DNA of 58,592 nt from Kineococcus rubinsiae (GTDB lineage: Bacteria; Actinomycetota; Actinomycetes; Actinomycetales; Kineococcaceae). A program made the position numbers and the translations under genes. The stretch spans positions 1 to 58,592 of the forward strand of contig NZ_VWPY01000028.1 in the NCBI RefSeq assembly GCF_011839805.1, in the 5' to 3' direction. This document shows, one piece after another, positions 42,513 through 50,579 of the stretch. The notes beneath the pieces were generated by a model. The model was not told where the DNA came from. It ran no database searches and was given only the letters and a program-made list of their open reading frames with translations. Every line of letters starts with the position of its first letter. Within the stretch, counting starts at the first letter, position 1.

Positions 42513-42674
42513 GTGGACGTCCTCGCGGCTCTTCTGCCCTCCGCCGGGCTGCTCGTGCTCTTCCTGCTGCTGATCCGCTCGATCCTGCACGCCGACCGGC
42601 GTGAACGCGCCGCCGAGGCGCAGGTGCGCCGCGAGCTCCGGCAATCCCGCGACGAGGGTCCCGGGCCTTCCTGA
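42513..42674 (+). CDS. Small single-pass membrane protein, 53 aa
   Basis: One hydrophobic helix (LLPSAGLLVLFLLLIRSIL) is followed by a charged tail (HADRRERAAEAQVRRELRQS). Proteins of this size and shape sit between lysS and lsr2 in many actinobacteria; their function is unknown. The GTG start follows TACCCT by 6 bases, and coding-type third-position bias is clear through the tail. The stop overlaps a weak hairpin and T-run. Confidence 0.72.
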   Translation: MDVLAALLPSAGLLVLFLLLIRSILHADRRERAAEAQVRRELRQSRDEGPGPS

Positions 42675-42684
42675 AGGCTTTTTG
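42665..42684 (+). terminator. Possible weak terminator before lsr2
   Basis: GCCTT and AAGGC around a 4-base loop are followed by five T, a rare T-run in this GC-rich sequence. The stem is only 5 bp plus possible G-U pairs, and the T-run touches the lsr2 -35. Confidence 0.3.
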
Positions 42685-42710
42685 ACAAAGGCCGCCGGAA
42701 GCAGCACCCT
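42682..42710 (+). promoter_or_regulatory. Promoter of lsr2
   Basis: TTGACA (42682-42687), a 17-base spacer and CACCCT (42705-42710). It implies a leader of about 50 bases before the lsr2 ATG. Confidence 0.6.
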
Positions 42711-42766
42711 GAATGGCGTCCGCATTCCGTGGATGAACGGCCGATATCCAGGGAGTGGTGCTCGAG

Positions 42767-43114
42767 ATGGCGCAGAAGGTCCAGGTCATCCTCATGGACG
42801 ACATCGACGGCAGCGACGCCGACGAGACCCTGTCGTTCTCCCTCGACGGCGTGAACTACGAGATCGACCTGTCCTCCGAGCACGCCACCGCGCTGCGCGA
42901 GAGCCTCGCCACCTGGGTCGGGCACGCCCGCCGGGTCGGCGCCCGCACCCCCGCCCGCCGCTCCGCCCCGCGCGCCGCGAAGGCCGCCGCGTCCTCGGAG
43001 CCGGGCCGCGACACCGGCGCCGTGCGCACCTGGGCCAAGGAGAACGGCTTCACGGTCTCCGACCGCGGCCGCATCTCCGCCGAGGTCATCCAGGCCTACG
43101 ACGACGCCCACTGA
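42767..43114 (+). CDS. lsr2: Lsr2 nucleoid-associated silencer
   Basis: 115 residues. The N-terminal dimerisation domain (MAQKVQVILMDDIDGSDADE, TLSFSLDGVNYEIDLS) is joined by a basic linker rich in Arg, Ala and Pro to the C-terminal DNA-binding domain containing the AT-groove RGR in VSDRGRISAEVIQAY. Lsr2 binds AT-rich, often foreign, DNA and silences it. ATG 42767 gives the conserved MAQKV start; AGGGAG lies 11 bases upstream. It has its own promoter. Confidence 0.96.
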   Translation: MAQKVQVILMDDIDGSDADETLSFSLDGVNYEIDLSSEHATALRESLATWVGHARRVGARTPARRSAPRAAKAAASSEPGRDTGAVRTWAKENGFTVSDRGRISAEVIQAYDDAH

Positions 43115-43124
43115 CCCCCCGCGG

Positions 43125-43859
43125 GTGCGCACGCACGAGGCGGTGCTGGCGCGCATCGAGGCCGACCTGGCGGCCGGCCGGCTACGGCTCGGCGGCCGGC
43201 TCCCTCCCGAGCGGGCGCTGGCCGAGCAGCTGGGCGTGAGCCGGGCGTCGGTGCGCGAGGCCGTGCGCGTCCTGGAGGCCATGGGCGTCGTGCGCGCCGG
43301 GGTCGGCTCGGGCCCCGAGGCCGGGACCGTCGTGGTGGCCGACCCGGCCGTGCCGCTGTCCGCCGCCGTGCGGCTGCACCTGGGCACGCGGGCGCTGCCG
43401 ATCGGCGACGTGGTCGACGCCCGCGTCCTGCTGGAGACCTGGGCCGCGGCCGCCGCGGCCACCCACGACCCCGCCTCCGCTGATCCCGCCTCCGCTGATC
43501 CCGCCACCGCGGCGATCGCCCGCGCCGAGGAGCTCCTCGCCGCGATGGAGCCCGAGTCCCTGTCGGCGGACGCCTTCCACCGCCTCGACGCCGAGTTCCA
43601 CGTGGCCCTGGCCGACGCCGCGGGCAACGTCCTCGTGAGCGCGGTCATGGTGGCGCTGCGCGAGGCCGTGCACTCCTACGTCATGACCGCCGTGGCGGCG
43701 CTGCCGGACTGGGCGGGCACCGCGCGGCGGCTGCGCGCCGAGCACGCGGGCATCCTCGCGGCCGTCCGCGGGGGGGACCCGGCCGCCGCGTCGGCCGCCG
43801 TGCGCGCCCACATCGTCGGGTTCTACGCCGAGGCCAGGGTCTCGGGCCTCGACGGCTGA
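43125..43859 (+). CDS. FadR-type GntR transcriptional regulator
   Basis: 244 residues. A winged helix (residues 1-70: LGGRLPPERALAEQLGVSRA, SVREAVRVLEAMGVV) and an FCD ligand domain (about 90-235) with metal-type histidines (FHRLDAEFHVALADAAGN, LRAEHAGILAAV). A short nearly perfect repeat, CCCGCCTCCGCTGAT twice then CCCGCCACCG (43479-43520), encodes PASADPASADPA in the linker. FCD regulators often sense sugar acids, and this one lies next to the uronate genes, so control of uxaA or similar genes is likely but not shown. Confidence 0.9.
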   Translation: MRTHEAVLARIEADLAAGRLRLGGRLPPERALAEQLGVSRASVREAVRVLEAMGVVRAGVGSGPEAGTVVVADPAVPLSAAVRLHLGTRALPIGDVVDARVLLETWAAAAAATHDPASADPASADPATAAIARAEELLAAMEPESLSADAFHRLDAEFHVALADAAGNVLVSAVMVALREAVHSYVMTAVAALPDWAGTARRLRAEHAGILAAVRGGDPAAASAAVRAHIVGFYAEARVSGLDG

Positions 43860-43872
43860 CCGCGCGGGCGGC

Positions 43873-43901
43873 TTGACACCCGCTGCAAACCTTTGCAATG
43901 T
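43873..43901 (+). promoter_or_regulatory. Promoter of the lacI-uxaA operon
   Basis: TTGACA (43873-43878), a 17-base spacer and CAATGT (43896-43901). The LacI-type operator fills the spacer and touches the -10. Confidence 0.75.
43884..43897. promoter_or_regulatory. LacI-type operator, perfect palindrome
   Basis: TGCAAACCTTTGCA: 6-base half-sites around CC, lying between -35 and -10 of the lacI-like gene's own promoter. This implies autorepression. The same core recurs at 54633 and 54732 in front of the transporter and uxaC operons. Confidence 0.8.
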
Positions 43902-43931
43902 GTGCAGCAACAACGCTGCGGGGGGTGCTGC

Positions 43932-44963
43932 ATGGCCGTGACCATCCACGAGGTGGCCCGGCGGGCCGGGGTGTCCGTCTCGACGGTCTCCCGCGCCCTG
44001 GCCGTGCCCGACCTCGTGCGCGCCAGCACGCGCGACCGCGTGCTGGCCGTGGCCGAGGAGCTCGGGTACCACCCCAACCGCGCCGCGCGGAGCCTCATCA
44101 CGGGGCGCACCGGCAACATCGGCGTCGTCGTGCCCGACGTCGCCAACCCCTTCTTCAGCGCCGTGCTCAAGGGCGCCCACGCCCGGGCCCGCGAGGCCCA
44201 GCAGGTCGTCTTCCTCGCCGACGCCGCCGAGGACCCCCGCGTGGAGGCCGAGCTGGTCGCCGCCATGGGCAAGCAGGTCGACGGCATCGTCCTGTGCTCG
44301 GCCCGGATGGGCGACGAGGAGCTCGAGCGCAGCGCCGGGACGACGCCCCTGGTGCTCGTGAACCGCTGCTCGCCCGGGCGGCCGAGCGTCCTGCTCGACG
44401 CCGCCGACGGCATGCGCCAGGCCGTGGAGCACCTGGCCGCCCTGGGGCACCGCCGCGTCGCGCACCTGCGCGGCCCGGAGCGGTCCTGGTCCGCGGGGGA
44501 GCGCCTGCGCGGGCTGCGCGCGGCCGCTCCCGCCTGCGGCGTCGAGGTGGTCGAGCTCGGCCCGTTCCCGCCCACGTTCGAGGCCGGGCTGCCCGCGGCC
44601 GACCTGGTGCTCGCCAGCGGCGCGACGGCCGTCCTGGCCTACAACGACCTCATGGCGCTCGGCGTGATGAACCGGCTCGCCGTCCGCGGCGTCGTGATGC
44701 CCGCCGAGATGAGCGTCGTCGGCTTCGACGGCACCCAGGTCTCGGCCATGACCACCCCCGCCCTGACCACGGTGGCGGCCCCGACCGAGACCGCCGGGCG
44801 GGCCGCGGTCGAGCTGCTGCTCGACCTGCTCGCCCACCCGGGCCGGCACTCCGACGTCGTGCGGACGCTGCCGTCCCAGCTCGTCGTGCGCGCGACGACC
44901 GTCCCGCCGCTGCCGCACGCCGTGCGCGCCGGTGTCCCCGCCCCCCTGGAGGCCCTCTCGTGA
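43932..44963 (+). CDS. LacI family transcriptional regulator of uronate genes
   Basis: 343 residues. The helix-turn-helix and hinge are canonical (VTIHEVARRAGVSVSTVSRA, YHPNRAARSLITGRTGNIGV); the effector domain has VVPDVANPFFSAVLKGA, VDGIVLCSARM and LAYNDLMALGVMNRL. ATG 43932 has a G-rich site just upstream. It is first in the operon with uxaA (GTGA overlap). Operators in its own promoter and in the divergent 54.6-54.8 kb region make it the likely repressor of the whole block, probably released by a uronate or its metabolite. Confidence 0.92.
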   Translation: MAVTIHEVARRAGVSVSTVSRALAVPDLVRASTRDRVLAVAEELGYHPNRAARSLITGRTGNIGVVVPDVANPFFSAVLKGAHARAREAQQVVFLADAAEDPRVEAELVAAMGKQVDGIVLCSARMGDEELERSAGTTPLVLVNRCSPGRPSVLLDAADGMRQAVEHLAALGHRRVAHLRGPERSWSAGERLRGLRAAAPACGVEVVELGPFPPTFEAGLPAADLVLASGATAVLAYNDLMALGVMNRLAVRGVVMPAEMSVVGFDGTQVSAMTTPALTTVAAPTETAGRAAVELLLDLLAHPGRHSDVVRTLPSQLVVRATTVPPLPHAVRAGVPAPLEALS

Positions 44964-46543
44964 CGACGTCCACCTCCGCAGCCGCGCTGCTGCTGCGCCT
45001 CGCGCCCGGCGACACCGTCGCGGTCGCCCGCGAGGCGCTGCCCGCCGGCACCGTCGTCGGCCTCGGCGAGCTGGGCGGCGAGGGTGCGCTGACGGTGCGC
45101 TCCGACGTGCCGGCCGGGCACAAGGTCGCGCTGCGCGACGTCGCCGCGGGCGAGGCCGTGCGCAAGTACGGCCAGCTCATCGGCCTCGCCTCCGTGCCGA
45201 TCGCGGCGGGCGAGCACGTCCACGTGCACAACCTCGCCTTCACGGCCTCGCAGGCCGGTGCGGGCGCCGACGACAGCGGGGGCTACGACGTCGGCGTGGA
45301 CGCGCGCCCGACCGTGCTGGTGCCGCCGGAGCAGCGCCGCACGTTCCAGGGCTTCGTGCGCGAGGACGGCCGGGTCGCGACCCGCAACTACATCGGGATC
45401 CTCACGTCGGTGAACTGCTCGGCCAACGCCGCGCGCCGCATCGCCGACACGTTCCGCTGGCCCGGGGCGCTGGACGCCTTCCCGAACGTCGACGGGGTCG
45501 TGGCCCTGACCCACGGCACGGGCTGCGGCATGGACATGCTGGGCGAGGGGGCGCAGCTGCTGAAGCGCACCATCACCGGCTACGCGCGCCACCCCAACTT
45601 CGCGGCCCTGCTCGTGATCGGGCTGGGCTGCGAGATGAACCAGGTCGCGGCGCTCACCGCCGGCTTCGACCTGCCGCCCGGGATCCCCGTGACCGCCATG
45701 ACGATCCAGGAGATCGGCGGGACCACCCTCACCGTGAAGGCGGGGGTGGAGCGGGTGAAGGAGCTCCTGCCCGTCGTGGACGCGAACCAGCGCGTGCCGG
45801 TGCCCGCGTCCGAGCTCGTGCTGGGCCTGAACTGCGGCGGCAGCGACGCGTGGTCCGGGGTCACCGCGAACCCCGCGCTCGGGGTCGCCTCCGACCTGCT
45901 CGTCGCGCAGGGCGGCACCTCGGTGCTGGCCGAGACGCCCGAGGTCTACGGCGCCGAGCACCTGCTGACCCGCCGCGCCTCCGACCCCGCCGTGGCCGAG
46001 AAGCTGATCCGGCGCATCCGCTGGTGGGAGGAGTACACCGCGGCCCACGGCGGCAGCATGGACAACAACCCCTCGCCCGGGAACAAGGCGGGTGGCCTGA
46101 CGACCATCCTCGAGAAGTCCCTGGGGGCCGTGGCCAAGGGCGGCAGCGCTGCGCTGGAGGCGGTCTACGAGTACGCCGAACCCATCACGGCCAAGGGGTT
46201 CGCGTTCATGGACACCCCCGGCTACGACCCGGTCTCCGTGACCGGGCTGGTCGCCGGCGGGGCGAACGTCGTCTGCTTCACCACCGGCCGCGGGTCGGTG
46301 TTCGGCTGCAAGCCCGCGCCGAGCCTGAAGCTGGCCACGAACTCCGACATCTACGCGCGCATGGTCGACGACATGGACGTCGACTGCGGGCGCATCCTCG
46401 CGGGCGAGCAGAGCGTCGAGGAGGCCGGGCGGGAGCTGTTCGAGCTGATCCTCGAGACCGCCTCCGGTCGGCGCAGCAAGAGCGAGGAGCTGGGCATCGG
46501 CGACGAGGAGTTCCAGCCGTGGCAGCTCGGGGCGGTGATGTGA
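44960..46543 (+). CDS. uxaA: Altronate dehydratase
   Basis: 527 residues, matching full-length UxaA with an N-terminal SAF domain (about 10-95) and a C-terminal GD_AH_C catalytic domain. Signature parts are GFVREDGRVATRNYIGILTS, HGTGCGMDMLGEG, LGLNCGGSDAWSGVTANPAL and MDNNPSPGNKAGGLTTILEK, with conserved Cys residues for the iron-dependent site. It converts D-altronate to 2-keto-3-deoxygluconate. It is coupled upstream to the LacI gene and overlaps the reductase gene by one base. Confidence 0.95.
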   Translation: MTTSTSAAALLLRLAPGDTVAVAREALPAGTVVGLGELGGEGALTVRSDVPAGHKVALRDVAAGEAVRKYGQLIGLASVPIAAGEHVHVHNLAFTASQAGAGADDSGGYDVGVDARPTVLVPPEQRRTFQGFVREDGRVATRNYIGILTSVNCSANAARRIADTFRWPGALDAFPNVDGVVALTHGTGCGMDMLGEGAQLLKRTITGYARHPNFAALLVIGLGCEMNQVAALTAGFDLPPGIPVTAMTIQEIGGTTLTVKAGVERVKELLPVVDANQRVPVPASELVLGLNCGGSDAWSGVTANPALGVASDLLVAQGGTSVLAETPEVYGAEHLLTRRASDPAVAEKLIRRIRWWEEYTAAHGGSMDNNPSPGNKAGGLTTILEKSLGAVAKGGSAALEAVYEYAEPITAKGFAFMDTPGYDPVSVTGLVAGGANVVCFTTGRGSVFGCKPAPSLKLATNSDIYARMVDDMDVDCGRILAGEQSVEEAGRELFELILETASGRRSKSEELGIGDEEFQPWQLGAVM

Positions 46544-48060
46544 TGACCACCCCGACGCCCCCGGAAGCTCCCGGCCGGCTCTCGCTGGCCACCCTGCCCT
46601 CCGTCGAGCGGCGCCACCGCCCGCTCGTCGACCCGGCCTCCCTCGGCGTGGGCATCGTGCACCTCGGCATCGGCGCGTTCCACCGCGCGCACCAGGCCGT
46701 CTACACCGAGGACGCCGTGGCGGCCGCGGGCGGCGACTGGGGCATCTGCGGTGTGACGCAGCGCAGCCGCACCGTCGTGGACCAGCTGGGTCCGCAGGAC
46801 GGCCTCTACACCGTGCTCGCCCACGACGCGGCCGGCAGCGAGGCCCGCGTCGTCGGCGCGGTGCGGGAGCTGGTGTTCGCCGGGGAGGCGCCGGACCGCC
46901 TGCGGGAGCTGCTCGCCGCGCCCACCACGCGCGTGGTCACGCTGACGGTCACGGAGAAGGGCTACCGCCACGACCCGGCGACGGGCCGCCTGCGCCGGGG
47001 CGACCCCGACGTGGCGGCGGACCTCGACGGGTTCGCCGCGGGCCGCGCGCCGCGCACGGTCGTCGGGCAGCTCGTGGCGGGCCTCGCCGCCCGCCGCGAC
47101 GCCGACGCCGGCCCGCTGACCCTGCTCTCCTGCGACAACCTGCCCGCCAACGGCGCTGTGCTGCGCGGCCTCGTCGCGGAGTTCTGCGACGCCCTGCCCG
47201 CGGGGGACGCCCTGCGCGCGTGGGTGGAGGAGTCGGTGCGGTTCCCGTCCTCGATGGTGGACCGGATCGTGCCCGCCACCACGGCCGCCGACCGCGACGA
47301 GGCGCAGCGCCTGCTGGGCCTGCGCGACGAGGGCGTCGTGGTCACCGAACCGTTCCGGCAGTGGGTCGTCGAGGACGACTTCGCCGCGGGCCGCCCCGCG
47401 TGGGAACGCGCCGGGGCCGTCCTCACCGACGACGTCGCGCCCTTCGAGGCGATGAAGCTGCGCCTGCTGAACGGCAGTCACTCCACGCTCGCCTACCTCG
47501 GCGTCCTCGCGGGTCACGAGCACGTGGCCGACGCGGTCGCCGACGAGGGGATCGCCGCGCTCGTCGCCCGGCTCATGGCGCACGACGTCGAACCCACGCT
47601 CGCGGTGCCGGCGGGGTTCGACGTGGCGCGCTACCAGCAGGACCTGCTGGACCGCTTCGCCAACCCCGCGCTGCGCCACCGCACCCTGCAGATCGCCATG
47701 GACGGCAGCCAGAAGCTGCCGCAGCGCCTGCTGGGCACGATCTCCGACGCGCTGGCGGCCGGGCGCGAACCCCGCGTGGCCTGCCTCGGGGTCGCGGCCT
47801 GGATGCGCTACGTCTCCACCGCGCGCTCCGAGACCGGGGTGCCGCTGCCCGTCGACGACCCGCTGGCCGCCCACCTGGCCGAGGTCACCGCGGGCGCCGG
47901 GTCGCCCGGCGCGGTCGCCGACGCCCTGCTGGGCGTCCCCGAGGTGTTCGGCACCGCGCTGCCCGCCGACGACCGGTTCCGCGCGCTGGTGGGGGAGTCG
48001 CTGGAGGCGCTGACCCGGGACGGGGTGGCCGGGGCGGTCCGCGAGACCGTCGCGGGCTGA
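46543..48060 (+). CDS. Mannitol-dehydrogenase family uronate reductase (UxuB-like)
   Basis: 505 residues. VGIVHLGIGAFHRAHQAVYT is the N-terminal NAD-binding signature; VVTLTVTEKGYRHDPATG, LTLLSCDNLPANGAVLRGLV and KLRLLNGSHSTLAYLGVLAG (catalytic Lys and His region) follow. Sequence looks closer to fructuronate reductase, but the partner uxaA suggests tagaturonate reductase; either fits with UxaC. The start ATG 46543 overlaps the uxaA stop by one base; GTG 46540 is in frame too. Confidence 0.87.
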   Translation: MTTPTPPEAPGRLSLATLPSVERRHRPLVDPASLGVGIVHLGIGAFHRAHQAVYTEDAVAAAGGDWGICGVTQRSRTVVDQLGPQDGLYTVLAHDAAGSEARVVGAVRELVFAGEAPDRLRELLAAPTTRVVTLTVTEKGYRHDPATGRLRRGDPDVAADLDGFAAGRAPRTVVGQLVAGLAARRDADAGPLTLLSCDNLPANGAVLRGLVAEFCDALPAGDALRAWVEESVRFPSSMVDRIVPATTAADRDEAQRLLGLRDEGVVVTEPFRQWVVEDDFAAGRPAWERAGAVLTDDVAPFEAMKLRLLNGSHSTLAYLGVLAGHEHVADAVADEGIAALVARLMAHDVEPTLAVPAGFDVARYQQDLLDRFANPALRHRTLQIAMDGSQKLPQRLLGTISDALAAGREPRVACLGVAAWMRYVSTARSETGVPLPVDDPLAAHLAEVTAGAGSPGAVADALLGVPEVFGTALPADDRFRALVGESLEALTRDGVAGAVRETVAG

Positions 48061-48062
48061 GC

Positions 48063-49214
48063 GTGGCCGAGGGGGGCATCGGCGTCGGCGGGAACACCGA
48101 GGTCGGCGGGGACGCGGCTCCTCCCGACGCGATCGAGGGGTTCGAGGACTGGCCCGCGTTCCTGCGCCGGGAACTGCCCGCGCACCGCGGCGAGCCCGAC
48201 CTCGCGGCGGTGCTCGGCCTGCCCCGGCGGCCCGCGGAACCACCGGCCGTCCGCGAGGAGGGTTCCCGCCGGGTCGGGAACGTGGACGTCATCGCGCTGT
48301 CGTGGGATGTGGGTTTCGGCCCCCGCACGCGGGCCTCCCTGCTGCGCCCGGCCGGCCGCTCCGGGACCCTGCCCGGGGTGCTGGGCCTGCACTGCCACGG
48401 CGGCGCCAAGTGGACCGGGGCCGCCAAGCTCGTCGACGACGGGGTTCCGCCGGACGACGCTGCACCGGAGCGGTTCCCGGGCTACGGCGGGCGCGCCGCC
48501 GCGAACGACCTCGCCCGCCGCGGCTTCGCCGTCCTGGTGCACGACACGTTCTCGTGGGGCAGCCGCCGGTTCCCGCTGACCCGGCCCTCGCCGAAGTGGG
48601 CGCCCTGGCTGGCCGCGCGCGAGGCGGCCTGGGCGGCCGCGGGTGTCCGGGTCAGCGCGGCGCAGCGCTACGACGCCTACGCGCAGCTGCACGAGGAGAC
48701 CCTGGCCAAGGTGGCGGGCGTCCTGGGGACGACGTTCACCGGGGCGGTCGTGCACGAGGACCTGCGGGCCCTCGACGTCCTGGCGGCCCTCCCGGGCGTC
48801 GACCCCGGCCGGCTGGGCGCGTTCGGGTTCTCCGGCGGCGGCGGACGCGCGCTGCTGCTGGCCGCGCTCGACGAGCGGGTACGCGCGCACGTCGTGGCCT
48901 GCATGATGTCGACGACGGCCGCGCTGGTGGGGACGCACGTCGACACCCACTCCTGGCTCCTGCACTCACCCGGCCTGGCCCGGTTCGCGGACCTGCCCGA
49001 CCTCACGGCGCTGCGGCCGCTGCTCGTGCAGTACGCGGTGGACGACGAGCTGTTCCCGCCGGCCGGGATGCGCGCCGCGCACGAGCGCCTGCAGCAGCGG
49101 CACGCCGCGACCGGCACCTACCGCGGCGCCGAGCACCCGGGCGGTCACGCCTTCGGCGTCGCGATGCAGGACGAGGCGTGGGCGTTCCTCGCGGAGCACC
49201 TCGCCGCCGGCTGA
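48063..49214 (+). CDS. Alpha/beta hydrolase, dienelactone-hydrolase-like
   Basis: 383 residues without a signal peptide. The nucleophile elbow GFSGGGGRALLLAAL holds the Ser; LLVQYAVDDELFPP supplies a likely Asp and HPGGHAFGVAM the His. An oxyanion-type LHCHGGAKW segment precedes. Intracellular esterases of this type in uronate operons could remove methyl or acetyl esters from imported pectin fragments; that is an inference. GTG 48063 begins 2 bases after the reductase stop, so it belongs to the same operon. Confidence 0.78.
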   Translation: MAEGGIGVGGNTEVGGDAAPPDAIEGFEDWPAFLRRELPAHRGEPDLAAVLGLPRRPAEPPAVREEGSRRVGNVDVIALSWDVGFGPRTRASLLRPAGRSGTLPGVLGLHCHGGAKWTGAAKLVDDGVPPDDAAPERFPGYGGRAAANDLARRGFAVLVHDTFSWGSRRFPLTRPSPKWAPWLAAREAAWAAAGVRVSAAQRYDAYAQLHEETLAKVAGVLGTTFTGAVVHEDLRALDVLAALPGVDPGRLGAFGFSGGGGRALLLAALDERVRAHVVACMMSTTAALVGTHVDTHSWLLHSPGLARFADLPDLTALRPLLVQYAVDDELFPPAGMRAAHERLQQRHAATGTYRGAEHPGGHAFGVAMQDEAWAFLAEHLAAG

Positions 49215-49328
49215 CCCGCTCCCGGCGATCCGGGGCAGTGCCGCCGTCCGGGTGACGGGGGTTCCCCCCGCGGTGACGGGCAGGGCACAGTGGAAGGGCG
49301 AGCGAGGCCCACGAGGGTCGCGCTCCGT

Positions 49329-49404
49329 GCGGGTCAGGCGTCCGGTGGGGACGCACTCCGGCTCCACCGGAGAGAGCCAGGTTCGAGCCCTGGGACCCGC
49401 TCCA
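49329..49404 (+). tRNA. tRNA-Gly-like cloverleaf with abnormal D and anticodon arms
   Basis: A 76-nt cloverleaf with 24 Watson-Crick pairs and no mismatch. Acceptor GCGGGTC (49329-49335) pairs with GACCCGC (49394-49400). D arm is 6 bp with a GGTGG loop (49338-49354), anticodon arm 6 bp with a CTCCA loop (49356-49372), variable loop 4 nt. The T arm CCAGG-TTCGAGC-CCTGG (49377-49393) is canonical; then T73 and encoded CCA. Read with a 5-bp anticodon stem, the anticodon is TCC. G1-C72, C2-G71, G3-C70, U73, C35 and C36 are the glycine identity set. Odd points: AG at 8-9, no A14/A21, C33 instead of U33, and G32-C38 pairing that closes the loop. It may be a non-decoding glycine tRNA, or a decayed one. 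A terminator follows 6 bases later. Confidence 0.62.
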
Positions 49405-49410
49405 CCCGAT

Positions 49411-49464
49411 CGGCAGGACGACGTTCCCCCCGGCGCAGCGCGGCGCCGGGGGGAACGCCTGCCG
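49411..49464. terminator. Large hairpin terminator after the tRNA-like element
   Basis: An inner perfect 14-bp stem (GTTCCCCCCGGCGC with its complement, loop AGCGCG) sits inside an outer 7-bp CGGCAGG/CCTGCCG stem. It lies between the tRNA-like element and the end of the convergent oxidoreductase operon and may serve both strands. Confidence 0.8.
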
Positions 49465-49487
49465 TCACCGGCGGGAGTGCGGCGGGT

Positions 49488-50579
49488 TCACCCCGCCCGG
49501 CCGCCCGGGGTCAGGTCCGTCGCGGCGAGCTGGGCCTGGATGGCGATCTCGATGGCCGTGAAGGCGTGCTCCTGCGTCATCGCCACCTCGGTGCGCTCCA
49601 GGCAGTCCAGCACCAGCTGCCCGAAGTACGGGTAGCCCACTGTGCCGGTGACCTGGAAGTGCGTCTCCTCCCGGCCGTTGGTGAGGAACAGGTGCCCCGG
49701 GCCCTCCTGCGTCGCGAGGTTCACGTACTTGCGCTGCTCGATGAACCCCTCGGTGCCGAGGATGAACGTCCGGCCGTCGCCCCAGGTCTGCAGGCCGTCT
49801 GGGGTGAACCAGTCGCAGCGGAAGTACCCGGTGGCGCCGGTGTCGGTGACGAGGTTCGCGTCGCCGAAGTCGTCGAAGCCGGGGTGCTCGGGGTGCGCGT
49901 AGTTCGCGATCTGGCTGTTCGCGACCCGGGCGCCGCGGGAGCCCGTGTAGTGCAGCACCTGGTCGACGTTGTGGCTGCCGATGTCGATGAGGATCCCGCC
50001 GTGCTTGGCCCGGTCGAAGAACCAGTCCGCCCGGCTCGGGGCGTTCAACCGGTGCGGCCCCAGGCCGATGACCTGCAGGACGCGACCGATCGCGCCCTGC
50101 TCGATGAGCTGGCCGGCGAACACCGCGGTCTCGACGTGGACGCGCTCGGAGTAGTAGACGGCGTACTTGCGCCCCGTGCGGGCGACGGCCTCGCGGGCCG
50201 CGGCGAGCTGCTCCAGCGTCGTCAGCGGGGCCTTGTCGCTGAAGTAGTCCTTGCCGGCCTCCATGACCCGCACGCCCAGCGCGGACCGGTCGCTGGGGAC
50301 GGCCGCAGAGGCCACCAGCTGCACCTCGGGGTCGTCGAGCACCTCGTCGGGGGAGCGGGCGACGCGGACGTCGGGGAAGTGCCCGCGGAAGGCCTCGACC
50401 TTGGCGGGGTCGGGGTCGTGCACCCACTTCAGGGTCGCGCCGGCCCCGGCGAGGCCCTCGCACATGCCGTGGATGTGGCCGTGGTCCAGGCCGATCGCCG
50501 CGGCGACGAACGCGCCGGGTTCCACGACGGGGTCGGGCACGGGGGCGGGCGCGTAGCTGCCGCCGTCGGTGGCGCTCAC
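49488..50579 (-). CDS. Gfo/Idh/MocA family oxidoreductase (third of operon)
   Basis: 363 residues. The dinucleotide region is atypical at the start (VAAAIGLDHGHIHGMCEGLA instead of a GxGxxG loop), but the later SDKAPLTTLEQLAAAREAV, HGGILIDIGSHNVDQVLHYTG and TEGFIEQRKY patterns are typical; the usual EKP is DKAP. It likely oxidises or epimerises a sugar or sugar acid. GTG 50579 overlaps the upstream stop by 4 bases. It ends the minus-strand operon with uxaC. Confidence 0.85.
   Translation of the reverse strand: MSATDGGSYAPAPVPDPVVEPGAFVAAAIGLDHGHIHGMCEGLAGAGATLKWVHDPDPAKVEAFRGHFPDVRVARSPDEVLDDPEVQLVASAAVPSDRSALGVRVMEAGKDYFSDKAPLTTLEQLAAAREAVARTGRKYAVYYSERVHVETAVFAGQLIEQGAIGRVLQVIGLGPHRLNAPSRADWFFDRAKHGGILIDIGSHNVDQVLHYTGSRGARVANSQIANYAHPEHPGFDDFGDANLVTDTGATGYFRCDWFTPDGLQTWGDGRTFILGTEGFIEQRKYVNLATQEGPGHLFLTNGREETHFQVTGTVGYPYFGQLVLDCLERTEVAMTQEHAFTAIEIAIQAQLAATDLTPGGRAG

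Noticed and set aside
49329-49404. Selenocysteine tRNA reading of the cloverleaf
   Set aside because: The 6-bp D stem recalls tRNA-Sec, but the variable arm is 4 nt, the acceptor is 7 bp and the anticodon is not TCA.
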